Positions 1-5,326 of a stretch of 5,347 nucleotides of DNA are shown one piece after another. Under the pieces are notes generated by a model. It was not told the origin of the DNA, searched no databases, and saw nothing but the letters and a program-made list of their open reading frames with translations. The translations under genes and the position numbers were made by a program. Source of the DNA: Clostridiales bacterium (GTDB lineage: Bacteria; Bacillota_A; Clostridia; Oscillospirales; Oscillospiraceae); contig JAAVHY010000006.1 in the NCBI GenBank assembly GCA_014799485.1, positions 8,624 through 13,970 on the forward strand, in the 5' to 3' direction. How positions within the stretch are numbered: position 1 is the stretch's first letter; each line of letters starts with the position of its first letter.

Positions 1-314
1 CTGGCCAGTTTGGTGCAGTTGGAAAACGCGGATGACCCGATGGAGGTCACACCGCTGGGTATGGTGACACTGGTCACCGTAGAGCATTTGCTGAACGCCG
101 AACTGCCGATGGAGGTCACACCGCCCGGAATCACCACGTTCCCGCCGGGGCCATTATATTTGGTGAGGACGCCGTTCTCAATGACAAAGCCGGAGTCCGC
201 GTTTGCGATGACAATGTCCGGCCCCGCCGCGCTGGCAGGCTGAATGGCAGAGGGAATCGTGCCGGTGAGCAAGATCAGGGCAAGCAAAAGGGAAAGGATA
301 CGTTTCATTTTCAT
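1..314 (-). CDS. Exported BspA-like leucine-rich-repeat (LRR_5) surface protein, N-terminal part only
   Basis: The reading frame starts with MKMKRILSLLLALILLTG and runs off the window after 104 codons, so the C-terminal part is missing. Residues 1-30 form a classic signal peptide: basic N-region, Leu-rich core, and cleavage likely after ASA or SAA around residues 27-30. After it comes a short entry segment (FVIENGVLTKYNGPGGNVVI), then tandem repeats of 23 residues with the core VTSIGSSAFSxCxxxTSVTIPSG. This is the pattern of the LRR_5/BspA-like family, which forms solenoids on the surface of many gut bacteria and often takes part in adhesion; that role is family knowledge, not shown here. The start at 314 is preferred because GGAGG (321-325) sits 6 bases upstream. 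The second Met, two codons later, would be 12 bases away. It follows the zinc-ribbon gene by 184 bases, with a hairpin between them. No convincing promoter was found. Confidence 0.9.
   Translation of the reverse strand, partial: MKMKRILSLLLALILLTGTIPSAIQPASAAGPDIVIANADSGFVIENGVLTKYNGPGGNVVIPGGVTSIGSSAFSKCSTVTSVTIPSGVTSIGSSAFSNCTKLA
37..123 (-). repeat. LRR-coding direct repeat, 69-base period
   Basis: An 18-base stretch coding for GVTSIG (with flanking bases) occurs at 37-54 and again at 106-123. The two copies are identical and exactly 69 bases (23 codons) apart, matching the 23-residue protein repeat. The array probably continues past the left edge of the window. Confidence 0.85.
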
Positions 315-400
315 GGTATACCTCCAACAGAAAATTTTGGGTAAGCGCGGTGAAAGCAGATGTTTCCGCATTCAACTTGCCCTTCTCAACGAGACCCTTG

Positions 401-421
401 GGGGCGGGATGATCCCGCCCC
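401..421. other. GC-rich hairpin in the 315-498 intergenic region
   Basis: Arms GGGGCGGGA (401-409) and TCCCGCCCC (413-421) pair perfectly over 9 bp around a 3-base loop. No U-tract follows on the minus strand, and only a weak TCTTT follows on the plus strand, so it is not a standard rho-independent terminator in either direction. It lies between the end of the zinc-ribbon gene and the start of the LRR gene. It could be a 5' leader structure, a mRNA-stabilising end, or part of a dispersed intergenic element (a similar hairpin lies at 5286-5316). The rest of 315-498 holds no gene that I can support. Confidence 0.6.
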
Positions 422-439
422 TCTTTAGACGGCTTGTTC

Positions 440-455
440 AGACAGCAAAAGCGGC
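440..455 (-). repeat. 16-base intergenic box, copy 1
   Basis: On the minus strand this reads GCCGCTTTTGCTGTCT. It matches 15 of 16 bases with the box at 5327-5342. In both places the box lies roughly 10-20 bases upstream (in minus-strand direction) of a GC-rich hairpin, in the intergenic region ahead of a gene. The function is unknown. Confidence 0.5.
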
Positions 456-498
456 CCCGGGTTGGAACAGACAGCTCATCGTGCCCACCCGCTGTGCC

Positions 499-1284
499 TT
501 ACGCGGCGGCCGCGGTTTTTTTGCCGGTGATGTGGCCCATCACGGCGGCGGCGATCTGCAAAGCGGTCACGAGGAAGACAAAACCAAAGCCAAGGCCCAT
601 CTTGTAGCCCAGCATCTCAACATTCCCGGACAGGTCGCTGTGTACCACCAGGTAGCTCAGCAGCGTCACCACCGACAGGACGATGGAGCTGATCATCCCG
701 CCCGACTTCTCTTTGCGGTTGAACACGATGAGCAGGACGCCGCACAGTACCGGCACTCCGAACAGGACCACAAACTCCATAAACGCTGTGTCCGCATTGG
801 GGATGCCGTAGTCGGCGCAGCCGTTCATGAGCCGGAGCATGGTCAGCCCGGTCAGCCGGTTGGGGACATCGATCCCGATGAACCTTGCGACGGATTTCAC
901 AACGGAACCGCTGCCGTCCAGCTTGGCATAGGAGAGGATGAAGAAAAACAGAACCTGCAGCGCGCCAAAGGCCATCATGATCTTCTGATACATGGCCGCG
1001 GTCAGTGTACCCTGCGCCGCCGCGCCCTTTGACATGGCGCTTTGGGCCGACTCGGCAAACGTGGAACCGTAGGCCTTCGCCGAGTTCCACAGCACTTTGC
1101 CGGCGGCCTTGGCCGACTCCTTGGCGTCCGCCATGGTTTTCTGCATCTCCTCTTTTTGCTCCTGGGTCAGGACGGGCTTACGCGCGGCGGGCCGCTGCTG
1201 TTCCGCCGCAGCCTCCTGCGCGCCCTTGCAGGTGCACTGCTGACCGTCCTCCAACTTCGTACCGCAGAATTGACAATACCTCAT
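499..1284 (-). CDS. Zinc-ribbon four-helix membrane protein (261 aa), likely target of the neighbouring ECF sigma factor
   Basis: I do not recognise a named family. The N-terminus MRYCQFCGTKL has a short zinc ribbon with Cys4-x2-Cys7 and Cys17-x-Cys19; the second pair is CxC instead of the usual CxxC. Residues 21-98 are polar and rich in Ala, Gln, Glu and Lys, probably helical and cytoplasmic. Four hydrophobic segments follow at about 103-120, 170-188, 197-214 and 229-250, and the protein ends in a short Lys/Ala tail. The even helix number puts both ends on the same side, presumably the cytoplasm. The start at 1284 is supported by AAAGGTGA (1292-1299), 7 bases upstream, inside a purine-rich tract. 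It sits 153 bases behind the sigma gene with its own copy of the sigma-operon promoter motif (1360-1394), which suggests it is a regulon member. Its biochemical role cannot be read from the sequence. Confidence 0.85.
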   Translation of the reverse strand: MRYCQFCGTKLEDGQQCTCKGAQEAAAEQQRPAARKPVLTQEQKEEMQKTMADAKESAKAAGKVLWNSAKAYGSTFAESAQSAMSKGAAAQGTLTAAMYQKIMMAFGALQVLFFFILSYAKLDGSGSVVKSVARFIGIDVPNRLTGLTMLRLMNGCADYGIPNADTAFMEFVVLFGVPVLCGVLLIVFNRKEKSGGMISSIVLSVVTLLSYLVVHSDLSGNVEMLGYKMGLGFGFVFLVTALQIAAAVMGHITGKKTAAAA

Positions 1285-1359
1285 TGTTCCTTCACCTTTC
1301 TCTTTCTCTTTTTATTTTTGATGGGCGGCATTCTCGCCCCTTCCTCGGTCTCTGTTATA

Positions 1360-1394
1360 TTAGACACAAGTCGGCGCCGTCCGGTTTTATAAAA
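1360..1394 (-). promoter_or_regulatory. Predicted ECF-type promoter of the zinc-ribbon gene
   Basis: On the minus strand TTTTATAAAACC (1383-1394) is followed, after exactly 15 bases, by GTGTCTAA (1360-1367). AAAACC resembles an ECF -35 (GAAAC/AAAAC type) and GTCTAA an ECF -10 (CGTC/GTCTA type). Both halves and the spacing are identical to the element upstream of the sigma operon at 4076-4110. A/T tracts just upstream (about 1395-1420) could act as an UP element. The -10 lies 75 bases before the ATG, giving a leader of roughly 65-70 bases. That leader holds a small 5-bp GC hairpin (1323-1339) and a purine-rich run (1297-1320). Confidence 0.75.
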
Positions 1395-1437
1395 TCAGAA
1401 AATTTTTCAAAAAGTTTTTTGGGGCCGATGGGAAAAC

Positions 1438-3822
1438 TCAAAAGTCTCCCCACTCTGTCAGCACCTCCAGCACCTGCTCCGCCGGGCATACGCCGGTGAA
1501 GTAACCGCCGTTGCGTCTCCAGTCCATGGAATGCGTGACCCATATGTCTGAGGTATAGTCCGCCAGCGCTGCGTCCAACTCATTGCGGGAAGCGGGTTTT
1601 CCATCGATCGTGTATGTGTTCGTTTTCGAATCCCCATACAGGGTATGGGCAGCCTGCATGGAAATCGTGCCGTCCTGGAAGGGATACAGTATGGCATTCA
1701 GGTGGCGGTATAAGTAGTGGTACGGAGTGATGCCGTCCCAGCCGAACCATACGCCGCTGCTGGTGATTGTTCCTATTATGCTTGCGTCCGCCGGCCAGAA
1801 TCGGACCGCCTGGCCGTCCACATATTGCCAGATGGTGAACAAACACAGATATTCCCAATAGACGCTATGATCGTCTATACCGCTGATCAGGCCGCCGGCA
1901 AAGATCAGGAAGGGAATGCCGTTTCCGGCATCTACCAGGGCGGCATAACATTGCCGGGGCACTCCAAGCGCCCTCTCGTCATAAACTCTTTGGTGCTGCT
2001 CATACAGCTGCTCCAATTTCGCCGACTGGGAACGGATGACCTCCGCGAAGGCCCGCGCCTGGTCAGCGGTCATGCGGCACTGTGCCGGGTCGCCGTAGTA
2101 GGCAATGGAGCCGAGCAGATCCGACAGATCATTGGGCGAGGGTGCGGAGGGCGTGCTCCCGCCGGTCTGGAGCGGCACGTCCAGCTTGACATACCGCAGT
2201 CCACGATACATCTGTACATTTACGCCTACAAAGACAGCGCCATCTTCCACGTAGAAGGGATATTGGGTCACGTCATCCAGCAGATCCGAACCGCCCAGAA
2301 TGCTCTCGGCCGTCAGTGCCTGGGTGAGATACCCATTCAAATCCATCGGTGTGCAGCCAAGCACCTCCAGCACGTTCAGCTCCCTGCCGGTGTCACTGTG
2401 GAAGGTGTATGCGGGGAGGGTATAGCTTACATTCAAATGGTTCGTATACTCGCCCGTCCAATAGACACTGGCCAGCTCATCGTTATAAGTTCCGATGGTG
2501 CAGCGGTAGGTGTCGCCGAAGTCCACCGCAGGATTTTCCGGCGCCCACTCCAGTACCCGGGCAATCTCCCCGGATCGGTCCTGGAAAAACTCGTTCCGCA
2601 AGCCCTGGAAGAAGGCATTGATGATCCGGGCGCCAGCGGTAGTCTCCGGGAATACCGGGAACTCGTAATAGACCTCTACGTTGTTCAAATCAGTGACCAG
2701 GGTGGTGCGCGCGATGTAAGTGTCTGGGTCATACTCAGTGACCGTGTCATAGGGTGAATCCAGCGGGCCGGGGTCCTCGGGGGTCAGACCGCCCCCATTG
2801 GCGTGCGGCTCCTCTTCTACAAGTACGGTTTCCGAGACGGCCGGCTCCGGCTCGTCCTGATTGGCGAGGACCACCGCGCCGGCGATGCCGCCCACCGCAA
2901 GGATGGTTGCCAGTATTCCGGCCACAGCTTTCATTGACAGCCCGCCCAGGAAATGGGACATAGCGGTCCCGGCTGTGGCCGCCGCCCCTCCGGCGGCTGA
3001 GGAACCCGCTGCGACAGCAGTTCCGGCTGTGGACGCAGCCTCACTGGCGGCCGCCGCTCCGGCGGCGGACGAAGTCCCCGAGACAGCGGCGGTTCCGGCC
3101 GCGGCAGCTCCGCCGGCGGCGGCAGACGCGCCCAGCTCCATGACCCGCTTCGCCGCCGCGCCGGCCTTGGCAGGGTCTGCGCCCTCTTTGGCGGCGCGGC
3201 CCAAGAAGTACAGCAGGAAGGGCAGCGGGGACAGGCCGTAGAGCTTGATGCCCTTCTTCTCGTAGTCCAGGACCCGTTCCTTGATGGCCTTGCGGGCGTA
3301 GTTCAGCCGGCTTTTCACGGTGTTCTCGGGAGCGCCGATGACCTCGGCGATCTCCTTAACGGTCATCTCGTCGTAGTAGAACATCAGGGTGCAGATGCGC
3401 TGAGCTTCCGGCAGGCCGTTGACGATTTCCTCGATCATGCGGGTGGTTTCGGTGTTGTCCAGCGCCTTGTCGGGCACCTGCTGCTCGTCCAGATCCTCCA
3501 GGTCGTCCAGAACGCTGTGCCCCTCCTCGTCCTCCTCGAACTGGAGCTCCACATGGTTGCGTTTCAGGGCGCTCATGCACCGGTTGATCGTGATGCTGTT
3601 GAGCCACCCCCAGAATGCTTCCGGGTTTTTCAACAGGTTCAGCCGGCTGTATGCGGTAAGCAAAACCTCCTGCGTCATGTCCTCGGCGTCCCGCGGGTCT
3701 TTGAGCAGTTTGCGGCACTGATAGGATACCGGCGTATGGGCCGCGCGCAAGAGCTCTTCCATCGCCCCCTGATCGCCTGACTGGGCTTTTGCAATCAGCT
3801 CAGTCAATTCTCCACGTTCCAT
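1438..3822 (-). CDS. ECF-type sigma factor fused to a transmembrane, RsiV-like extracytoplasmic domain (794 aa)
   Basis: Residues about 10-90 are sigma region 2: DAEDMTQEV at 46-54 for core binding and AFWGWLNSITINRCMSALKR at 69-88 for -10 recognition. Residues about 120-185 are region 4, with the helix-turn-helix MTVKEIAEVIGAPENTVKSR. Next come a low-complexity Ala/Gly/Ser/Thr linker (about 206-288) and a single membrane helix (298-320). The C-terminal ~474 residues should lie outside the membrane. Within them, 380-550 resembles DUF4163/DUF3298, the fold of the lysozyme-sensing anti-sigma factor RsiV; this is judged from the FPVFPETTAGARIINAFF and YTFHSDTGRELNVLEVLG stretches. The final ~230 residues are unassigned. 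They hold an FG-GAP-like 'LVDAGNGIPFLIFAGG' segment, and the region carries six Cys (441, 490, 582, 625, 660, 779). Typical ECF factors have about 160-220 residues. The ATG at 3822 is chosen for its strong SD; an in-frame TTG at 3879 has none. Promoter: 4076-4110. Confidence 0.9.
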   Translation of the reverse strand: MERGELTELIAKAQSGDQGAMEELLRAAHTPVSYQCRKLLKDPRDAEDMTQEVLLTAYSRLNLLKNPEAFWGWLNSITINRCMSALKRNHVELQFEEDEEGHSVLDDLEDLDEQQVPDKALDNTETTRMIEEIVNGLPEAQRICTLMFYYDEMTVKEIAEVIGAPENTVKSRLNYARKAIKERVLDYEKKGIKLYGLSPLPFLLYFLGRAAKEGADPAKAGAAAKRVMELGASAAAGGAAAAGTAAVSGTSSAAGAAAASEAASTAGTAVAAGSSAAGGAAATAGTAMSHFLGGLSMKAVAGILATILAVGGIAGAVVLANQDEPEPAVSETVLVEEEPHANGGGLTPEDPGPLDSPYDTVTEYDPDTYIARTTLVTDLNNVEVYYEFPVFPETTAGARIINAFFQGLRNEFFQDRSGEIARVLEWAPENPAVDFGDTYRCTIGTYNDELASVYWTGEYTNHLNVSYTLPAYTFHSDTGRELNVLEVLGCTPMDLNGYLTQALTAESILGGSDLLDDVTQYPFYVEDGAVFVGVNVQMYRGLRYVKLDVPLQTGGSTPSAPSPNDLSDLLGSIAYYGDPAQCRMTADQARAFAEVIRSQSAKLEQLYEQHQRVYDERALGVPRQCYAALVDAGNGIPFLIFAGGLISGIDDHSVYWEYLCLFTIWQYVDGQAVRFWPADASIIGTITSSGVWFGWDGITPYHYLYRHLNAILYPFQDGTISMQAAHTLYGDSKTNTYTIDGKPASRNELDAALADYTSDIWVTHSMDWRRNGGYFTGVCPAEQVLEVLTEWGDF

Positions 3823-3830
3823 CGTTCTCT

Positions 3831-3839
3831 CTCCTTTTT
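3831..3839 (-). promoter_or_regulatory. Ribosome binding site fixing the sigma start
   Basis: AAAAAGGAG on the minus strand ends 8 bases before the ATG at 3822. It decides for the 794-aa product (MERGELTELI) over longer in-frame readings that start upstream at TTG 3879. The longer N-terminus (19 extra residues) has no sigma-like content. Confidence 0.85.
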
Positions 3840-3909
3840 GAAATGTCTGGTTCTCCTCGCCGAAAGAGCGGGATTGCAAAACGAGACACTTGCCACAGTG
3901 AACTCTGTG

Positions 3910-4044
3910 TCAGGGTGGATGTTTTTGCTCGTTCCCCATCTTCTCCGACGCTTTCAGGATGTTTTGGAGCGTTTTGGTGCAGTTCGGTTCTGTTCGTGCC
4001 GCTTCCCTGCGCAGGCATTGCCTGATAAAAGCGAACAGGGTCAT
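3910..4044 (-). CDS. Small ORF (44 aa) leading the sigma operon
   Basis: No family is recognised. The product begins MTLFAFIRQCLRREAAR, a short amphipathic, basic, possibly membrane-associating helix. A polar tail follows, ending NEQKHPP, with two Cys (10 and 22). The support is positional. A near-perfect SD (GAAAGGAGG, 4052-4060) lies 7 bases before the ATG, and the predicted ECF promoter lies about 31 bases upstream, so this is the first ORF of the autoregulated transcript. The sigma gene starts 87 bases after its stop, in the same reading frame, and no other stop interrupts that gap. It could be a genuine small regulator of the fused sigma factor, a leader peptide, or the remnant of a longer N-terminal extension. 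A longer reading that begins upstream at 4140 would cross the promoter and is rejected. Confidence 0.6.
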   Translation of the reverse strand: MTLFAFIRQCLRREAARTEPNCTKTLQNILKASEKMGNEQKHPP

Positions 4045-4051
4045 AGTACTG

Positions 4052-4060
4052 CCTCCTTTC
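4052..4060 (-). promoter_or_regulatory. Ribosome binding site of the 44-aa small ORF
   Basis: GAAAGGAGG on the minus strand, 7 bases before the ATG at 4044, is one of the best SD matches in the window. It is the main reason to treat the 44-codon frame as translated. Confidence 0.75.
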
Positions 4061-4075
4061 CGGTGTTCTATTGAT

Positions 4076-4110
4076 TTAGACACTGGATTGGGCAGACAGG
4101 TTTTATAAAA
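4076..4110 (-). promoter_or_regulatory. Predicted ECF-type autoregulatory promoter of the small ORF-sigma operon
   Basis: On the minus strand TTTTATAAAACC (4099-4110), then 15 bases, then GTGTCTAA (4076-4083). It is identical in both halves and in spacing to 1360-1394, while the 15-base spacers differ. That is the expected pattern for -35 and -10 elements of one sigma factor. A/T-rich tracts lie upstream (about 4117-4132), as at the other copy. The 5' leader to the small ORF would be about 25 bases. ECF operons are commonly autoregulated, so the fused sigma factor encoded just downstream is the natural candidate. Confidence 0.75.
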
Positions 4111-4177
4111 ACGAGACTTTTGTGAAAAAAGCGGCCACATTCTCAGCGGACAGCTTGTCCAGGCAGACCCCCAATTG

Positions 4178-4212
4178 AAAAAACTGCCCCGGCTTTCAGG
4201 CGGGGCAGTTTT
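4178..4212 (-). terminator. Rho-independent terminator after the 304-aa membrane protein gene
   Basis: On the minus strand AAAACTGCCCCG (4201-4212) pairs perfectly with CGGGGCAGTTTT (4180-4191) around a 9-base loop. A run of six T follows (4178-4183, partly in the stem). It begins 10 bases after the TAA of the gene at 4222. It separates that gene from the sigma operon, whose promoter is about 70 bases further on. Confidence 0.93.
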
Positions 4213-4221
4213 GCATGCGGC

Positions 4222-5136
4222 TTACCGACGGTGGTTCATGTTCATGTTCCCAACCTGCCACTCAATGTCGCCAGCATGCTTCTCCATCGCGGCGTTGTGG
4301 CGCTTCTGCTCCATATAGCTCATGGCCTGGACCATGTTCATATACTGAAGCTGCTGCTGGATTTGTTGGTTGCCTATGATCATTTGATTCAACAGATCCG
4401 CCTGCTGCCGCTGGACGGCCATATTCTCCTGGAAACGCGCTTCCTCCTGATATTGCTTCACCATTTCCTGCACAGTCCCCGCCGCGTAATTGCGTACCTG
4501 ATGGATAAAGAAGTTTACCGCATGCAGGGTGTAGTAATCCCGCGGATACCAGCTCCCGGTGCGCTGCACCATTTCCGTGCCCAGGTGGTTAAACTGGTCA
4601 AGAAGCTGCTGCCGCTGCGCCCTCACCTGTTCGTTGGACTGGGCGATTTCCGTGTTCTTGGCCGCGGTCTGGCTGTTTTTGCTGAGCACGAATTTGTACT
4701 CCACGGCCACAACCACCGCGATCAAGACAGCCAGGACGATCGCTTGGATCAAATTGAGCGATTTCAAAACACTGAACAGGTTCATTAAGTAACAAGCCGC
4801 CAGGACAGTCAGGATGGCCTTGCTGGCCGTGGTTTTTTTCTTTTTTGTTATGAGGAAAAAGACGACCGCCGCCAGAACCACGCACAGGGCAAGGCTCGCA
4901 AAATTCAAAGTGATCAAAGCAGCCACCGCCTGCAGCCCTACCATGGTAAAGACCAGCGCGACCGCCGTCAGCTTAGCGCGGTCTGAAACGCTCTTTGTGC
5001 CGATCCCCTTCTCCATCGCGCGGAACTGCCGCTCCAGCTGGATGTGCTGATTCATCGTTTTGTCCATTTTTTGCAGCGTCTGCTGCACATAAGTCAGTCC
5101 GTTCAACAACTGCTCTTGGCTCATCGCTGTTCCCAT
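4222..5136 (-). CDS. Four-helix membrane protein with long cytoplasmic coiled-coil tail (304 aa)
   Basis: I cannot name this protein. Residues 6-43 are a polar coiled-coil-like helix. Four hydrophobic segments follow at about 54-76, 78-97, 106-124 and 128-146, with the positive run KKKK after the second. The second half (152-304) is hydrophilic and rich in Gln and Met, most likely a cytoplasmic coiled coil. Within it, 195-234 is less repetitive: SWYPRDYYTLHAVNFF, then RNYAAGTVQEMVKQYQEE. From memory this resembles a motif (Pro-x-x-Tyr ... Arg-x-Ala-x-Thr-x-x-Glu) in Firmicute hypothetical proteins, and I give it low weight. The start at 5136 has a GGGGGT (5144-5149) about 7 bases upstream; a second Met four codons on has a worse position. 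A clear terminator follows, so this is the last gene of its unit. A 28-codon ORF precedes it. Confidence 0.85.
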   Translation of the reverse strand: MGTAMSQEQLLNGLTYVQQTLQKMDKTMNQHIQLERQFRAMEKGIGTKSVSDRAKLTAVALVFTMVGLQAVAALITLNFASLALCVVLAAVVFFLITKKKKTTASKAILTVLAACYLMNLFSVLKSLNLIQAIVLAVLIAVVVAVEYKFVLSKNSQTAAKNTEIAQSNEQVRAQRQQLLDQFNHLGTEMVQRTGSWYPRDYYTLHAVNFFIHQVRNYAAGTVQEMVKQYQEEARFQENMAVQRQQADLLNQMIIGNQQIQQQLQYMNMVQAMSYMEQKRHNAAMEKHAGDIEWQVGNMNMNHRR

Positions 5137-5148
5137 TTGTCTTACCCC

Positions 5149-5235
5149 CTATGCTTGCGTCTTGGCGCTTGCTGCGGACAGGGAACGTGAGCCTGTGCCG
5201 CCCCTCTTAGGGCAAAAAAATGGAATGTATTTCAT
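5149..5235 (-). CDS. Possible leader peptide (28 aa) ahead of the membrane protein gene
   Basis: The frame reads MKYIPFFCPKRGG and continues to a TAG 12 bases before the ATG of the 304-aa gene. It is in the same frame as that gene, with a single stop between them. The evidence for translation is the excellent SD AGGAGGT (5242-5248) at 6-7 bases, better than the GGGGG that serves the larger gene. The peptide has no recognisable domain, and codons 6-8 hold a run of seven T. It may couple translation to the downstream gene, or may be a chance ORF behind a relict start site. Confidence 0.4.
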   Translation of the reverse strand: MKYIPFFCPKRGGTGSRSLSAASAKTQA

Positions 5236-5242
5236 GTGTGTA

Positions 5243-5248
5243 CCTCCT
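5243..5248 (-). promoter_or_regulatory. Strong ribosome binding site ahead of the 28-codon ORF
   Basis: AGGAGG on the minus strand, 7 bases before the ATG at 5235. It is stronger than the SD of the 304-aa gene that follows, so it needs explaining whether or not the short ORF is functional. Confidence 0.6.
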
Positions 5249-5285
5249 CTGCCGCTGCTCTGCGGTTTGTCTTTAACGACACGAC

Positions 5286-5316
5286 CCCGGAGGGCGGGGG
5301 ATCACCGCCCTCCGGG
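5286..5316. other. Strong 12-bp GC-rich hairpin in the leader of the right-hand gene
   Basis: CCCGGAGGGCGG (5286-5297) and CCGCCCTCCGGG (5305-5316) are perfectly complementary, with a 7-base loop. Neither strand has a U-tract after it (on the minus strand GTCGTGTCG follows), so it is not a typical terminator. It lies 50 bases before the SD of the 28-codon ORF. With the 16-base box at 5327-5342 it mirrors the arrangement at 401-455. Confidence 0.7.
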
Positions 5317-5326
5317 CTGGCCGCCA

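Noticed and set aside
424..432. CCGTCTAAAG on the minus strand as a third ECF -10 upstream of the LRR gene
   Set aside because: It shares GTCTAA with the two promoters, but the place where AAAACC should be reads CGCTTT, so only half of the motif is present.
448..495. Weak terminator of the zinc-ribbon gene (GGGTGGG with CCAACCC, then GGGGCCGCTTTT)
   Set aside because: The stem has a mismatch, a long loop and only four T after a GC stretch; too weak to call.
244..1032. Long plus-strand ORF (262 codons) opposite the zinc-ribbon gene
   Set aside because: It is rich in His, Gln and Arg with no domain, lacks a fitting SD, and is the antisense shadow of a minus-strand gene with clear membrane helices and SD.
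1395..1437. A/T-rich tracts after the sigma stop as a terminator
   Set aside because: They can pair only A with T around a 2-base loop and have no GC stem. They fit better as an A/T-rich region upstream of the second promoter, and readthrough from the sigma gene is possible.
1717..2757. Long plus-strand ORF (346 codons) within the sigma gene
   Set aside because: It is antisense to the extracytoplasmic domain of the sigma fusion, with no SD or recognisable domain; GC-rich genes commonly give such shadows.
3823..3879. N-terminal extension of the sigma protein from TTG at 3879
   Set aside because: No SD precedes the TTG, while the ATG at 3822 has AAAAAGGAG at 8 bases and is directly followed by sigma region 2.
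3886..3893. GTGTCTCG between the small ORF and the sigma gene as an internal promoter
   Set aside because: It resembles the -10 but has no AAAACC at the right distance, and the -10 itself is imperfect.
3800..4018. 72-codon minus-strand ORF overlapping the small ORF and the sigma start
   Set aside because: No SD at its ATG; it overlaps two better supported frames, and its composition is polar without motif.
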